From positions 2,170,001 to 2,234,000 of the forward strand of contig CM031562.1 in assembly GCA_018466975.1 (NCBI GenBank): 64,000 nucleotides of DNA. The letters run 5' to 3'. Each line of letters starts with the position of its first letter. Positions within the stretch are counted from its first letter, which is position 1. The notes under the pieces were generated by a model. The model had not been told where the DNA came from. It saw only the letters and a program-made list of their open reading frames with translations, and made no database searches. Of this stretch, positions 9,879 to 20,714 are shown in pieces. The stretch comes from Sparassis latifolia. Lineage: Eukaryota > Basidiomycota > Agaricomycetes > Polyporales > Sparassidaceae. Position numbers and translations under genes: made by a program.

Positions 9879-10655
9879 CAGTTGCGGACAATCAAACACG
9901 GTAAATTTGATAGCGCCTGAACTAGATTTTTCTGAGACAAATGGACTTCAGATTCAGACTCAGGGAGGTTTAAAACCCCCCAAAATGCACTCAGATAGTT
10001 TTTCCCACGAGGTTTTTGGATGGCCAAATTTTTGGGCGATTTTTTCGACACTTATAGGCCACTTTGCGGTCGTAGTGAGTACTATTGGCCACCTGCTAGT
10101 CACCCGCAACCTCTGATTCATTCAAATGTTGCGAATCCACCCAAAATTCACCCAACCAGCTTCCGTAAGGGATCCTACTGCTACTTACGCATTTGTTCTC
10201 ACGCCACACGTTTGAGGTGTTCTCACATGTTCGCGCAGATTTCAGCTGAAACTGCCTCTGGCACGAACCCGCTCATCATAGCTAGATTGGCAATGGTCAG
10301 AATGCTATCTAAGACAGTAACTTTAAATGACAAATTCCATATTCTAGGTATACTTTGTGCATTTTCTATAGCCATATTTTTGGATGTATATTTTTCATCT
10401 GTTTGTGGCATTATGCCCTACTCATTGAAAGGAGTCGATTGCATATTTTTTCGTATTTTTATCTAATTAATTATGGGGTTGGCCAAAATTTTGGGTCCAA
10501 AACAGGAAATAATAAGAATTAGTGAAATCGGCTCGTGCAAATCGAGTCTCTGAGTCATAAGCATCACATTTGTGCAGTTTCCGAAAGCTTCCGGCACTGT
10601 CCGGACTCTACATAATTGGACTAAAATAGTTACCGCGTTTGATTGTCCGCAACTG
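9879..10655. mobile_element. Tc1/mariner-like MITE with TA target duplication
   Basis: The ends are 26 bp inverted repeats beginning CAGTTGCGGACAATC (9879-9904 and 10630-10655) with one mismatch. Both ends abut TA (9877-9878 and 10656-10657), the duplication typical of Tc1/mariner-class elements. The 777 bp interior is AT-richer than the neighbourhood and has no frame with a DDE/D transposase pattern, so it is a non-autonomous copy. It lies between the chromodomain gene and CDK7. Confidence 0.85.
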
Positions 10656-10657
10656 TA

Positions 10658-11153
10658 GTCCTATAGATATAGCCTCTAGTTACCTGCAGGAAGCTTAACA
10701 GTCATTCCTTTGTAATACTTAGATCTGCGACCTTGCATTCCTCAGGATATCCGTGTCTGAGTATATGGTCGGTGACCCAAACTTGAATCTGCAACAGACA
10801 GGGCATCATTGCACACTACTCTATTCACATTTGGCACAGAAACCCTACTGAGGGATTCTCTGAAATTTTCCAGACAACTTCCACGCCAGCTGAGGCCTAG
10901 CCGCCTAGGAAGAAGCGCGCCCCACGGGTGTTATTTAAGCGCTCGCAGTCAGAAGAAGAGGCGCTCACGGCCTCGAAGCCGAACTAATCATTTTGACCGT
11001 CAGCTCCAGCTTGTTGCCAGACGTTAGCCGCGCTTTGCAAAACCCATCTCCGTTAATCTGTGTGTTGTGCACGGGTTGTTGATAACTCTGCTACTTGTGT
11101 TAGCTTGACAGCTTTCCATCACTGCAACGGTGGCGAGCAGCTAGGAGGTCCTT
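10658..11153. other. Intergenic, CDK7 upstream region
   Basis: No gene was seen between the MITE and the CDK7 start codon. The short plus frame near 10809-11027 lacks any recognisable motif. The promoter and 5' UTR of the kinase gene should be here. Confidence 0.45.
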
Positions 11154-12639
11154 ATGGACGCCGTAGAAAAGGCAAACGCGGAAAGGCAGAAAAGATGGTA
11201 TGTAAGTCCTTGTATCGAGCGTCTGTACGTGCCTGATCTTTCATAGGGCAAAGGATCAGAAAGTTGGTGAAGGTACCTACGCCGTGGTGTACCGAGGTGG
11301 GCTTGTAATAACCACTACAATGGCCTATGTTGACTGGGTGCAAGGGCGCGAAATCGCAACAGGGCGGAAGGTTGCCATCAAAAAGTTGAAGATGGGCCAG
11401 TTCAAGGACGGCCTAGACATGTCTGCCTTGCGTGAAGTCAAATATTTACGCGAACTCAAGCATCAGAATGTCATAGAAGTAACATGCGTTCTTGTAACGT
11501 CTACTTCTCTCGTTGTTGCTGATAGTGATATAGCTATTGGATGTCTTCTCGTCCAAGACGAACTTGAATCTCGTGCTTGAATTCCTTGATACGGACCTCG
11601 AGCTTGTAATCAAAGACAGATCACTGGTGTTCCTTCCTGCCGACATTAAAAGCTGGATGGCCATGACGTTTCGTGGCCTGGAATTCTGCCACAGAAATTT
11701 CATCCTACACAGGGTGCGTCTATTGTTCCGCCAGTGTTTTGTAACGCTATATTCTGCCAGTAGGATCTGAAGCCCAACAACTTACTCATTGCCTCCAACG
11801 GGCAACTCAAGATTGCCGACTTTGGTTTGGCGCGTGACGCTGCAGACCCTGGATACAAGATGACATGTCAAGTCGTCACTCGGTCAGCCCAATCGCCTCT
11901 CACAGGCTCTCAAATTAGTGATTAGTCTCCTATTCGATTCAGGTGGTACCGTCCGGCAGAGTTGCTCTTTGGCTGCCGATATTACAGCTCATCAGTGGAC
12001 ATCTGGTCTGTCGGCTGTATCTTCGCCGAGCTCATGCTCCGCACGCCATACCTCCCTGGAGAGAGTGACATGGACCAGCTGAGGACGATATTCCGCGCCC
12101 TAGGTACTCCGACTGAAGAAGACTGGCCGGTAAGAATTCATGTTGATCTTAATCTCACTTGTAACCTCCGAGTGTATTTTTGACGATATCAGGGGCACAC
12201 AAAACTGCCAGACTACGTTACAGTGGGTCAATTCCCGAGGACGCCTCTCCGTGATCTCTTCACCGCCGCGACTGCAGACTGCCTAAACCTTCTTGGCAAG
12301 TGCCTTATCTATGAACCGCGAAAACGCATCAGTGCGAAAGACGTGAGTCGCACATCCAGTCGGTGTCATTGTAATTATTCATTGATCCGGCAGGCGCTCA
12401 ATCATCCTTATTTCTTTGCGCTACCATATCCCACACATCCATCCAAGCTTCCGAAGCCGGCGGCTAAAGCCAACTCCACATTCCCACTTGAAGAGGTTGA
12501 CGGGAACGTCGACTTCAGTGGACCTGGACCTGGAGTCAAGGCGAACCCGCCAAACAAGCTGAAGCGGAAGATCTCCTCGGATGAGCTGGGCGGCAGGCCA
12601 GTGGCTCGAAGGCTTGATTTCTCGCAACATCGAACATGA
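11154..12639 (+). CDS. cdk7: Cyclin-dependent kinase 7 (CDK-activating kinase, TFIIH subunit)
   Basis: Eight exons (11154-11197, 11247-11296, 11345-11478, 11534-11713, 11764-11882, 11943-12129, 12193-12342, 12394-12639) total 1110 nt, 369 aa. All kinase motifs are present: [12 protein letters not shown] loop, [17 protein letters not shown] (a NTAIREI-like helix as in CDK7), [23 protein letters not shown], and T-loop [17 protein letters not shown]. These are hallmarks of Kin28/CDK7, which with cyclin H phosphorylates the Pol II CTD Ser5/7 and activates cell-cycle CDKs. The C-terminal tail is basic and Pro-rich ([21 protein letters not shown]), as in CDK7. The gene is intact. Confidence 0.95.
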
Positions 12640-12964
12640 CATCGACAGGGTGTTGTGTCCTTGTACCATCACTGAAAGGGTCACGGAAATGGACTATCAG
12701 GTCACTTGCACACTTTCTTTCGGCACTTCATCGCGTTTTTGTATTATCATCCCGTAGGTTTGTTGTGTGTATGTATGGTAGATATATATAGGCGCACTAT
12801 ACGCACATAATTCAGCTCAATTCATCGTTAACGTTCTGATCAGTCAATCACTCCGAGTCGTAGCTGTAAGCGTTCTCGTCAACCACGTGACATTCATTGG
12901 CCTGCTCGACCGTTCTCGAGCTCGTGGCAATTTCCACTTTCACCCTTACAGCTAAATTTTTGCG
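12640..12964. other. Intergenic
   Basis: Contains the CDK7 3' flank, a TATATATA-like run near 12783-12790 and the ZIM17 promoter region. No gene was seen. Confidence 0.45.
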
Positions 12965-13600
12965 ATGTTTCGACGTCCCTTTTCGAAAGTCTATCACATA
13001 TATCGCGCCACACCTCAGATCTCACAATCCGGTTCTTCGTCAATCTGGTCAGTTTACCGCCTACGTCCGACCACACATTCGTTCGGCACGGGTTACCGTG
13101 CACTGTCATCTACTACAAACCTAGCAAGCGATGCTTCTCGTGCATCCACCACTCCAAAATGTTCTGAAACATACTCGAGCGCATCGATTGCAGCTCCAGA
13201 ACGGCAGACGGAGATACAGTTCAAGACACCAGAACCTCGACTCTCTCTAACATTCACCTGTACCGTGACTGATTGTTTTACACGGTCTACACACGAGTTT
13301 ACGAGGAGAAGTTATGAACGGGGAATTGTGATTGTGCAGTGTCCGGGCTGCAAGAATCGGTGAGCATCCGGATTGTATGACACTCGGTGTTCTTGCGTTA
13401 GTTTCTACTGTAGAACGCGTTAACGATGGACTCTTGCATCTTCCTGTAGTCATCTAATAGCTGACCATCTTGGATGGTTCAAAGAAAGTACAGAGGAGGG
13501 GAAGTTGAAGACCATTGAGGACCTCATGCGCGTAAAGGGAGCGGTTGTGCAGCGAGGGCGAATAGACGCGAATGGTGATATCGAGTACGCCCCGGAATAA
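12965..13600 (+). CDS. ZIM17: Zim17/Hep1-type DNL zinc-finger protein, mitochondrial
   Basis: Two exons (12965-13359, 13450-13600) encode 181 aa. The N-terminus is rich in Arg/Ser/Thr (MFRRPFSKVYHIYR...), as expected for a mitochondrial presequence. The DNL zinc finger follows: LTFTCTVTDC, HEFTRRSYERGIVIVQCPGC, then KNRHLIADHLGWF across the splice, with the paired CxxxxC/CPGC ligands and the D-H-L triad equivalent (ADHLGWF). The family member Zim17/Hep1/Tim15 keeps matrix Hsp70 (Ssc1) soluble and supports import and Fe-S cluster biogenesis. Length is typical. It lies convergent with the glutaredoxin gene. Confidence 0.92.
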
Positions 13601-13781
13601 TTGCCGACTTTCACAATAATATTCGGAGCACTGGCACACTAGTCTGCGCTATTGCATCATACTTAGTTCGTTCGTGAGCAGTGTGTAAAGACAGATGTAC
13701 AGTGATACAGTGCATAATTAGATAGAGACCATCCCGAAGCTATGTCGTACGATACCAGGTTCTTCCTCGGTGAATGCACCC

Positions 13782-14413
13782 TCAAGACGACTGAGGCGTG
13801 GATGCCTGCGGCTCCTCCACGACGGGAGGAACAACACCGCTTTTTTCTAGAAGTTGTTCGAGCTCACCAGACTGGTGCACTGAACCAAAATATTCAAATT
13901 CAAGATCGACACAGACGCCCGAGAGAGGTACTCACTGCTCAAAAGAATATCACAGCCACCGACAAATTCGCCATTGACATATAGTTGGGGAATGGTCGGC
14001 CAGTCACTGGGTGCTCTATGGTCAGTAAGCCTCGACGCACATAATCTAGCAATACACACGAAAATTCCTTGATCCCACTCCTGAGTTCGCTATCCTCCAG
14101 GACATTGAACGTCTTCAACTTCTCTGTCGGGACACCTTGCAGGTCGAGCACCTGAATCGCCGCACGGGAGAAACCGCACTGAGGCGCGTCGGGGGTGCCT
14201 TTCATGAACAGCACAACCGGTGTGATATGCACGGCGTCCTGAATCTTTGCCCGTGCCTCCTGTGACAAGAGCCTGCGCGCAACAGAGAGTGAAGGAGAGC
14301 CTAGGGTCGCGACAGACGTGCGGAGCGGAGAGAACTGATACCAACGGTTAGCCTGTCGAAGGTGAAATAACTTGCATCGAACCTACAGGAGATCGGAATG
14401 CAGCACGAAACAT
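13782..14413 (-). CDS. GRX5: Monothiol glutaredoxin, mitochondrial Grx5 type
   Basis: The glutaredoxin fold carries the monothiol signature [12 protein letters not shown], followed by [40 protein letters not shown] and, after the last intron, [17 protein letters not shown]. Grx5 binds glutathione-ligated 2Fe-2S clusters and passes them on in mitochondrial iron-sulfur assembly. The N-terminus (MFRAAFRSP, then [13 protein letters not shown]...[11 protein letters not shown]) is a plausible presequence. Exon 1 joins the rest only if a very short, 34 nt intron is removed (donor GTAGGT, acceptor GACAG), so the 5' end is less certain. The two downstream introns are ordinary. The stop is at 13782-13784. 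Confidence 0.9.
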
Positions 14414-14884
14414 GGTATTCAGGTATCACAAAAGGCTGAAGGTGGGATAGCAAGCTCGACGGGTGGATGAGGTGACCGGTGAAGAACACTTTGGAATTGG
14501 AGTGCTCAGGAAGAATACAGGAAATAAAATCACGTGATACAAACCCAGGTTTAGGGTCAGGATGACATTCACCTCTCGAGTCTCGAATGCGATGAAGTAA
14601 CTTGCACCGGCACTTCTGGTTTGACTCTGCTGACTTGGAAGGGCCGACTTCGTTGGCAGAGCCGTTGCTTGCAATGTATTTTTACTTCTTCATGCAGTAA
14701 TTATTATCCACAGTGCTAGAGTGTTCTTCGCGTTGCTCTTCTATCGAGCTTTAAGGAGCAACTTTCTACTCCCAAACCTGTTGGAAGCTTAGCTAGAGCC
14801 CACAGATTTTTTTTTCTACACAACCACCAATGCTTTGATTGTATTTTCTCTGTGTCTCTGCGTGAATTGACTTTGGCTAGTCAT
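14414..14884. other. Intergenic, Grx5 upstream region
   Basis: No gene was supported. It contains the promoter of the minus-strand glutaredoxin gene and AT-rich sequence with a T run near 14808. It ends at the left inverted repeat of the next element. Confidence 0.45.
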
Positions 14885-16336
14885 TGGATGACTTCCCGTA
14901 AGGGATTTAGCGGTTAGCAGGGTCTTCTAAAGCTAACTCTGGCTTCGAAATATTTAACTCCGACAATTTGTCATCCAAATTTCCCTAAATTGGAAATGGG
15001 CTACTAGACTTACTCGCTGACTCAGCACTCCGGGTGCTCAGCGAGTACGGTGGGATTGGAATGCATGTGGCACGCAGGCATGGCTCATTCACATCAGACT
15101 GTCAGAACTAGGTAGAAATGCAAGACTACAGCTGCTGCTTCAATCATATGGAGGTACAGTGAATCATGAACACTTGAGACCAACAAGTCTGAGTGTGCAC
15201 TCAGTGCACCGAGCCTTACAGAATGCAGAGGGAGCCCTGAGAGCACGAAGTCACACTCCATCCATGTCAAGTGCAGGTTAATTGAGAACTTACAGTAGAG
15301 CACATATATACTCTTCGCACACCTCTGCACGACCGCCACTACTTTAAACCACGAACACACTTCACGGAGTTCAGAACGCGCGATCACGTGACAGTGCAAG
15401 GTTACTGACGAGTACATTCATGATTGCGGAAATGGGGCCAAGCCTCTTGAGGAGTGTATGCAATTAAAAATGCTGTGAGAATGTGGAGGTGTGGTCTCAG
15501 GCTGTTCATAGATGGTACTCACATGAGGTAACTAGTGCCAAGCCTTCGGTCAGGGTACAGCAGAGATATCTGGGGTTGAGCGACAAATTAGCATGACTAT
15601 AGAGACAAAGAGAAAATCATCAGCATACGCAATGTTCGACAAAGGAAACATTACAGTTGGTGTCTGGATCTGTGTTGGTGCTCAGCATTTGCTGTGAGTC
15701 TGTCACTATTGTACTTGCACTCCAGGATGATGACAGATGTGCCAGATGGATAGGAAGGCAGTTACAGTGGCATTGCAATACACTAAGCACAGCGATGGAA
15801 GACGAGAAATGAATATGGCACTCACCCTGGTTCTGCCAACATGCTCCGCGTGGTCTCCCGCTCCCGATGTCAATAACTTACATTCCTCCAGCCTCTGCAG
15901 GCCCGAAAATTGTCTAGCCAGGCTGGCGCGCAAAAGATTTGTATAATAGCACTAACATATGTGTGATGAAGTCGGGGAGGACACGGGATACAGCGACGAA
16001 GGCAGGGTGCGCGCGCATTCAGCGGCGCGTTTAGCGCATTTAGCAAGCATTTAGCGCGGCTAAAGTTTAGAATCCACCTCAGAGTGGATCCTAAATTTGG
16101 CCTCTAAACCAGTTCTAAATGCTCGCTTAAGCCATTTAGAGGTGTTCAGGAAGTTCTTTCCTAATTCCAAAACCTTGTGCCGGTTCGGCAGCTTAGTCAT
16201 AAATCATCTCCGACAAATAAAATATCTATTTCAGGAAGGTTGTCAGGGACTAAACGGGCTGCCGAGGTCAGCCGAAGGGTTCTAAATGTTTAGAAACCGG
16301 CTGCTATCCGCTAAATCGCTTACGGGAAGTCATCCA
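14885..16336. mobile_element. Putative non-autonomous DNA transposon with 36 bp TIRs
   Basis: Left end 14885-14920 and the reverse complement of 16301-16336 match at 34 of 36 positions, starting TGGATGACTTCCCGTAAG. The last 330 bp inside the right end, and to a lesser degree the left end, are packed with TTTAGC/CTAAA motifs on both strands, like the subterminal repeats of hAT-type elements. The interior (about 1.45 kb overall) has no transposase-like frame. No convincing target-site duplication was found directly outside the repeats, so the superfamily is not assigned. Confidence 0.7.
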
Positions 16337-16643
16337 TTAAGTGAGGTGCTTTGTCATCTCCACGTAAAGACTCACCGGTCCGTGCGGACCAGTGAGCTGG
16401 GCCCAACTGGAACAAGTCTTCCTTTATTACTGTTGTGCGGAATCTTGAGGCTTGCGGCGTCCGTCCCTGTGAGGAGAAAGCACCGAATCATTCGTTACAT
16501 ATCGCAGATTGATTGCACAAGTGAAGTACGATCCGTGCGACGTGCTTTGCTACGCCCTGATGCAATATTGCTGCTAGGACTTGACATAGGCCATCTCGAG
16601 GGTTTCGCGCGTGTTACTCGGCGAGCCCCATCTGTTTATTGTC
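16337..16643. other. Intergenic, PET117 upstream region
   Basis: No gene was seen. The short plus frame covering 16286-16660 is not protein-like. Confidence 0.4.
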
Positions 16644-16975
16644 ATGTCTCGCGCCGCTAAGGCTACCTTGATCGGGTCTGTGTTTGCATCTGCGTTCATC
16701 ATCTGGGGTGTCCATCATCTTCAGACACGAGAGCGGGAGGTACGTGCGTCTATACTGGATCTCACAGTCGGCCATGAACCTCGCGTGCGCTTTTCTCCAC
16801 ACTGACAACCTGATCGTAGACAATGTACAAAGGTGTTATCCGCGATGATGAGCGACGGCGCGAGAAAATGCGTCAACGGGAGGAGGATTTGCACGAGTCC
16901 CTGAGGAAGAGGGAGATATACGAGCGAGTACAACCTGTGTCCAGCTCTGCTACTCGTGATTCTGGGCAACTATGA
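16644..16975 (+). CDS. PET117: Cytochrome c oxidase assembly protein PET117
   Basis: Two exons (16644-16739, 16820-16975) encode 83 aa. It starts MSRAAKATLIGSVFASAF, a single membrane-spanning segment, continues IIWGVHHLQTRERETMYKGV and IRDDERRREKMRQREEDL, and then LRKREIYERVQPV. This is the PET117 family pattern: one N-terminal TM helix followed by a charged helix with the VIRD-E/RR block. PET117 is a mitochondrial inner-membrane factor that couples heme A synthase (Cox15) oligomerisation to cytochrome oxidase assembly. Length is normal and all parts appear intact. Confidence 0.9.
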
Positions 16976-17399
16976 TATTTGCATTGCTTGCAATTTCATC
17001 ATAATTCGAACGAGGCAAGTCACAGCTGCTACTGTGAACACCGCCAGGTCAGAGGGATGCGGTTCAAGTTGCCACTGATACCTTATTTGTGGAACTACGA
17101 GCAACGGCTGAGGGGTGTGAGGACGAAGAGTTTTACTGTTCGACTGATGCTTCACAGGGTATCTGTTATGGGTAACTCGGAGCGTAAATCTTGTGAGGTA
17201 CGGGGAGTCATACAATGTTCTTGCATAGTATTCTCACCATTTGTGGTTGTATATAGAACAAGTACCGGCTTGAGTGCCATTCAGCGAAGTCGGTGTCCAG
17301 TCGACCACCTTGACATTCGACACACAAGATCGTAGGAGGGTGTTCACTGCTACTGCAGTCTATCTTGTGAGCCTTGACAGCTGAATCTTCTCGAATTTA
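16976..17399. other. Intergenic between PET117 and FunK1 copy 1
   Basis: Short frames only. The duplicated FunK1 unit appears to begin near 17425, at a string shared with the second copy (GTGCTCGATCGCGGTTG, also near 33056). Confidence 0.45.
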
Positions 17400-20282
17400 T
17401 TGTGGACGAATGTAACGCTGTGCACGTGCTCGATCGCGGTTGGGCTGCGTGCGCTTAGCTGGGCCGTCTATCCAACCTCGAGGCCGCCAAGTCGAACCCG
17501 ATCTATTAAAGGCGTTCTCCCCACGCAAAGCGTACACAGTGCTCAATCGGGCGGTAAAGTCGACGAAAATCGACAAGTTCTTCGACAAGAAATGTGGCGA
17601 AAATTCGTCACAGTTCCCTCGAACGACTTCTTGGAGAGATTCCTCCCAAATCCCGTTGGTCTGACCCCTGGAAATTATGCCGGCGCATTCAACAAGATGC
17701 CTCGGGAAGGCGATCGTGAAGAATCGCTATATGAACCATTCGTATGTTTGCATGCCACCCGTCATCATCCTTCTAGTGGCCCTGATCACCATTACAGTGC
17801 AAGTGCCTAGTGACTTTGTGTCCAGGTTACAAGTGCGTATCAACAGCGAACGCACCTGATAGGGACGAGAAATTCAAACAGAAGGTCGACGCCGCACTGT
17901 TCCTCGAGGAAGAAGCTCCGACGGACGGGAGACAGCACTGGGCGCAGCAGCGGATTTCTTTTGAGTTCAAGAGATATTCTGGTAGGGATGACCCATTTGA
18001 AGAGGAGAAAGAGGGCTACGAGCACGATACGTCGTATGGGAACCGAACCCGAGGCCAAGCCATTGCGTACGCCGCTGAAATATTCGCTCGGCAGTTTCGG
18101 ACGTTCTGTTTCACAGTCCTCATTCTCGGGAATTGTGCTCGCATTGTGCGCTGGGACAGATCTGGTGCCGCGTTTACGGAGAAGTTCAACTACAAGCGGA
18201 ATCCGGAGATTCTCGGCGAGTTTTTATGGCGGTTCTCGCACCATGAAGCCAAAGAGCAAGGCTATGATGAATCTGCGACTTTGGTCACAGAAGGATCGGA
18301 AGACTACGTTCTGATGAAGCAATATGCAGAGACGAAACTGGAGTCTGGAGATTATGTTCGGGAATACTTTAAGACCTCGTACGACGCCGGGTGGCCTTTG
18401 TGGAGGTTGAAAGTTGACGATGAGTCGCACCCGGAAGGAGACCACGGCAAGAATACTGGCAAATCGCATGTGGGCACCAGTGCGCGTACGGCATCTGGAG
18501 TTTCCACTGCGCCGCGTTCCACATACTATCTCGTTGGCAAGCCACACTTCCTCGCTGACGGTATGGTGGGTCGGGGCACCCGTGGGTACGTTGCTCTCGA
18601 TTGCCAGACCTGCAAGTTCGTCTTCCTCAAAGACGCGTGGAGAGTCGACCACATCGACATCGAGAAGGAAGGCGACGTGCTACGGAAACTTTACGGCGAG
18701 CGTGTTGAGAACGTCCCCACCCTTGTTTGCCATGGAGACGTGCTCGACCAACAGACTTTGACGCAAGTCATTTGGGAAGAGGTCAATGGGCCTACGCCGG
18801 AGGCGAGACGTCCACTGAAGAAGCACGTCCATTATCGACTTGTCGTAGAAGAAGTTGGTATTCCCGTCAATGAATTCGCACACGGCTTCGAGCTTGTGAG
18901 TATTATTTATGACTGCTTGACAGGTACGCTGTGTTCGCTGTGTATCCTACCTACGTGCTCACTCTGTCTTGCAGCTCATCAGCAGGCGTTTGAAAAACTT
19001 CGTCTCTTGCACAGAGATGTCAGCATAGGAAACGTTATGATTGTCGAACGGTTCGACGGGATTGAATTTGTCCGAATCGGATATCTGTGTGATTGGGAGC
19101 TGTCGAAGTCAATTCCCGACGGAGATGCGACTCAGGTAGCGAGACAACCTGATCGTACTGTGCGTTATCTACGCTTATCTTGCGATCTGTCTTTGACCTC
19201 CAGTCTAGGGAACCTGGCAGTTCATGTCTGCGCTATCACTGCAGAATCCATACAAACCTATCACGCTCCAAGATGACCTCGAGGCGTTCTTTCACCTTGT
19301 CTTGTATATGGCCGTACGATTCCTGCCGCACAACATTGGGGATGCAAACGTGGGTACGTTCATATACCGCTACTTCGATGATGCAGATCCTCTCGACCGA
19401 CAATTCTACGTCTGCGGGGAAAAAAAGTGGTCTACGATTCAAAGCGGGCTTCTCACGTTTAAGACCAAACCAATCACATTCGGCGACGACGCCAACTATC
19501 CTATGAACGATCTCCTGGAGACGCTTCTGCCGTGGTTCAGTGCGTACTACGCCGTGATTGGGCATGATCACCCACAGCTCGTGAAGCCCCCTGAACCTGC
19601 GGCCGACCCCCAGAACTCCGTGGATGACCCACTCGACAACATGCCACAACGTCTCCGTCAGATACTGCAGATTAATAGCGTTAAGGACGGCATGCATCGC
19701 CCCAGGAAAACTACTCGAAACAAAGATGCGCAGATGCAGGAAAATCGGAAGTTGGCACAGAGTTTGAACGGACACTCTGAAATCTGTTCCCTTTTCAGAA
19801 CGATGCTCGCGGACCCGAAGCGGTGGCAATCGCACGACAAAACACTGGACAAGCTGCCAAAGAATTACAATCTAGCAAAGGAGGTTCAAGGTGTCCGCGA
19901 CTCGACCAGGCACTCGCTAGGGTGCGCTGGGTTGTCCCACAAGATGAATTCATTGACTTTGGATGCTACACCTGAGGTGGAGCCCGTCGTCAGTTATCCT
20001 CAGGAGCAAGTATGCACTCCACCAGTGCCCGAGGACCGCGTCCGGCCCCGCAGTGTGGCCCACTCGGACCTGACAGAATGTATTGAAGGCCCCCACTTAT
20101 ACTCTGAAAGCCCCCGCTTATGCTCTGAAGATCCCCACTTCTCGGTATCATTGTTCGACCTGTTCGAGCCTGCACAGCTTGATCCAGCCGCTCAGCCTCC
20201 CCCCCAAGAGGATGCTTTACGTTCCACAAGTGCGCAGTCGTCGCCATTCTGGGAGCTTGCGTGGGGTTGCACTGTGCAGTGA
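17400..20282 (+). CDS. FunK1-type protein kinase, copy 1
   Basis: Four exons (17400-17741, 17798-18923, 18975-19159, 19209-20282) read through as 908 aa. The N-terminal region (about residues 50-350) is the basidiomycete FunK1 module with PGYKCVSTANAP, QRISFEFKRYSG, EIFARQFRTFCFTVLI, ARIVRWDRSGAAFTE and LWRFSHH. The kinase part has YLVGKP, GMVGRGTRGYVALD, FVFLKDAWR, LHRDVSIGNVM (catalytic loop) and GYLCDWELSK in place of DFG, then GTWQFMSALSL and DDLEAFFHLVLY. This domain architecture is expanded in mushrooms; substrates are unknown. The 5' end is suspect: compared with copy 2 a stretch of about 200 bp with its ATG is missing. The only in-frame ATG (17400) lies outside the homologous coding region. 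The C-terminal tail carries a heptapeptide repeat. Confidence 0.82.
20085..20150 (+). repeat. Three heptapeptide-coding repeats in FunK1 copy 1
   Basis: Three successive units of about 21 bp encode GPHLYSE, SPRLCSE and DPHFSVS-like heptads in the C-terminal tail. FunK1 copy 2 has a single comparable unit (DPHLSVL) at the equivalent place. Confidence 0.6.
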
Positions 20283-20714
20283 GCCTAAGGCACTCCACTA
20301 CGAGCTGGTGGTGGGTTGTCAGCTACTTCGTCCGGTTGTCTTCATATTCGCGTTTCTTTCCCACTCCATGTGCCCCATTCCCTGGCTTACGTTTGCGTCT
20401 CGGACGTCTGTCGCAACTGCAGTGTTATTAACGTTATCTATCATCTAAGTTAGATCGTGTATTATGTGTTCATTAGCTTGCTCCTTGTCAGTTTTCTCTA
20501 CCCACCAATTGCAATGGGTCACGATTGTCCTTTCGGCGTGCACATAAGTGTATCCTAAGTTCCTAAGTTGATCCCTGGGATGTGAGGCCTCGAGGACGCG
20601 ACGTCGTTCTACATACTGTAAGTAGCGGCGAGTCCTCCCAGCGTCAGCAGATCTCGGCTGTTTCCATCCCATCACTTTGTTGACAGATTCCATCCAGTAG
20701 ATATCTCTGCACTC
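20283..20714. other. 3' flank of FunK1 copy 1 and ADE1 upstream region
   Basis: 20283-20450 is still recognisably similar to the 3' flank of copy 2 (36060-36220), including ATTATTAACGTTATCTATC. It marks the right end of the duplicated unit. The remainder is ADE1 promoter without visible genes. Confidence 0.5.

Noticed and set aside
10020..10466. 148-codon open frame inside the MITE as a possible transposase
   Set aside because: No DDE/D spacing, helix-turn-helix or other transposase pattern, and the element is too short for an autonomous copy.
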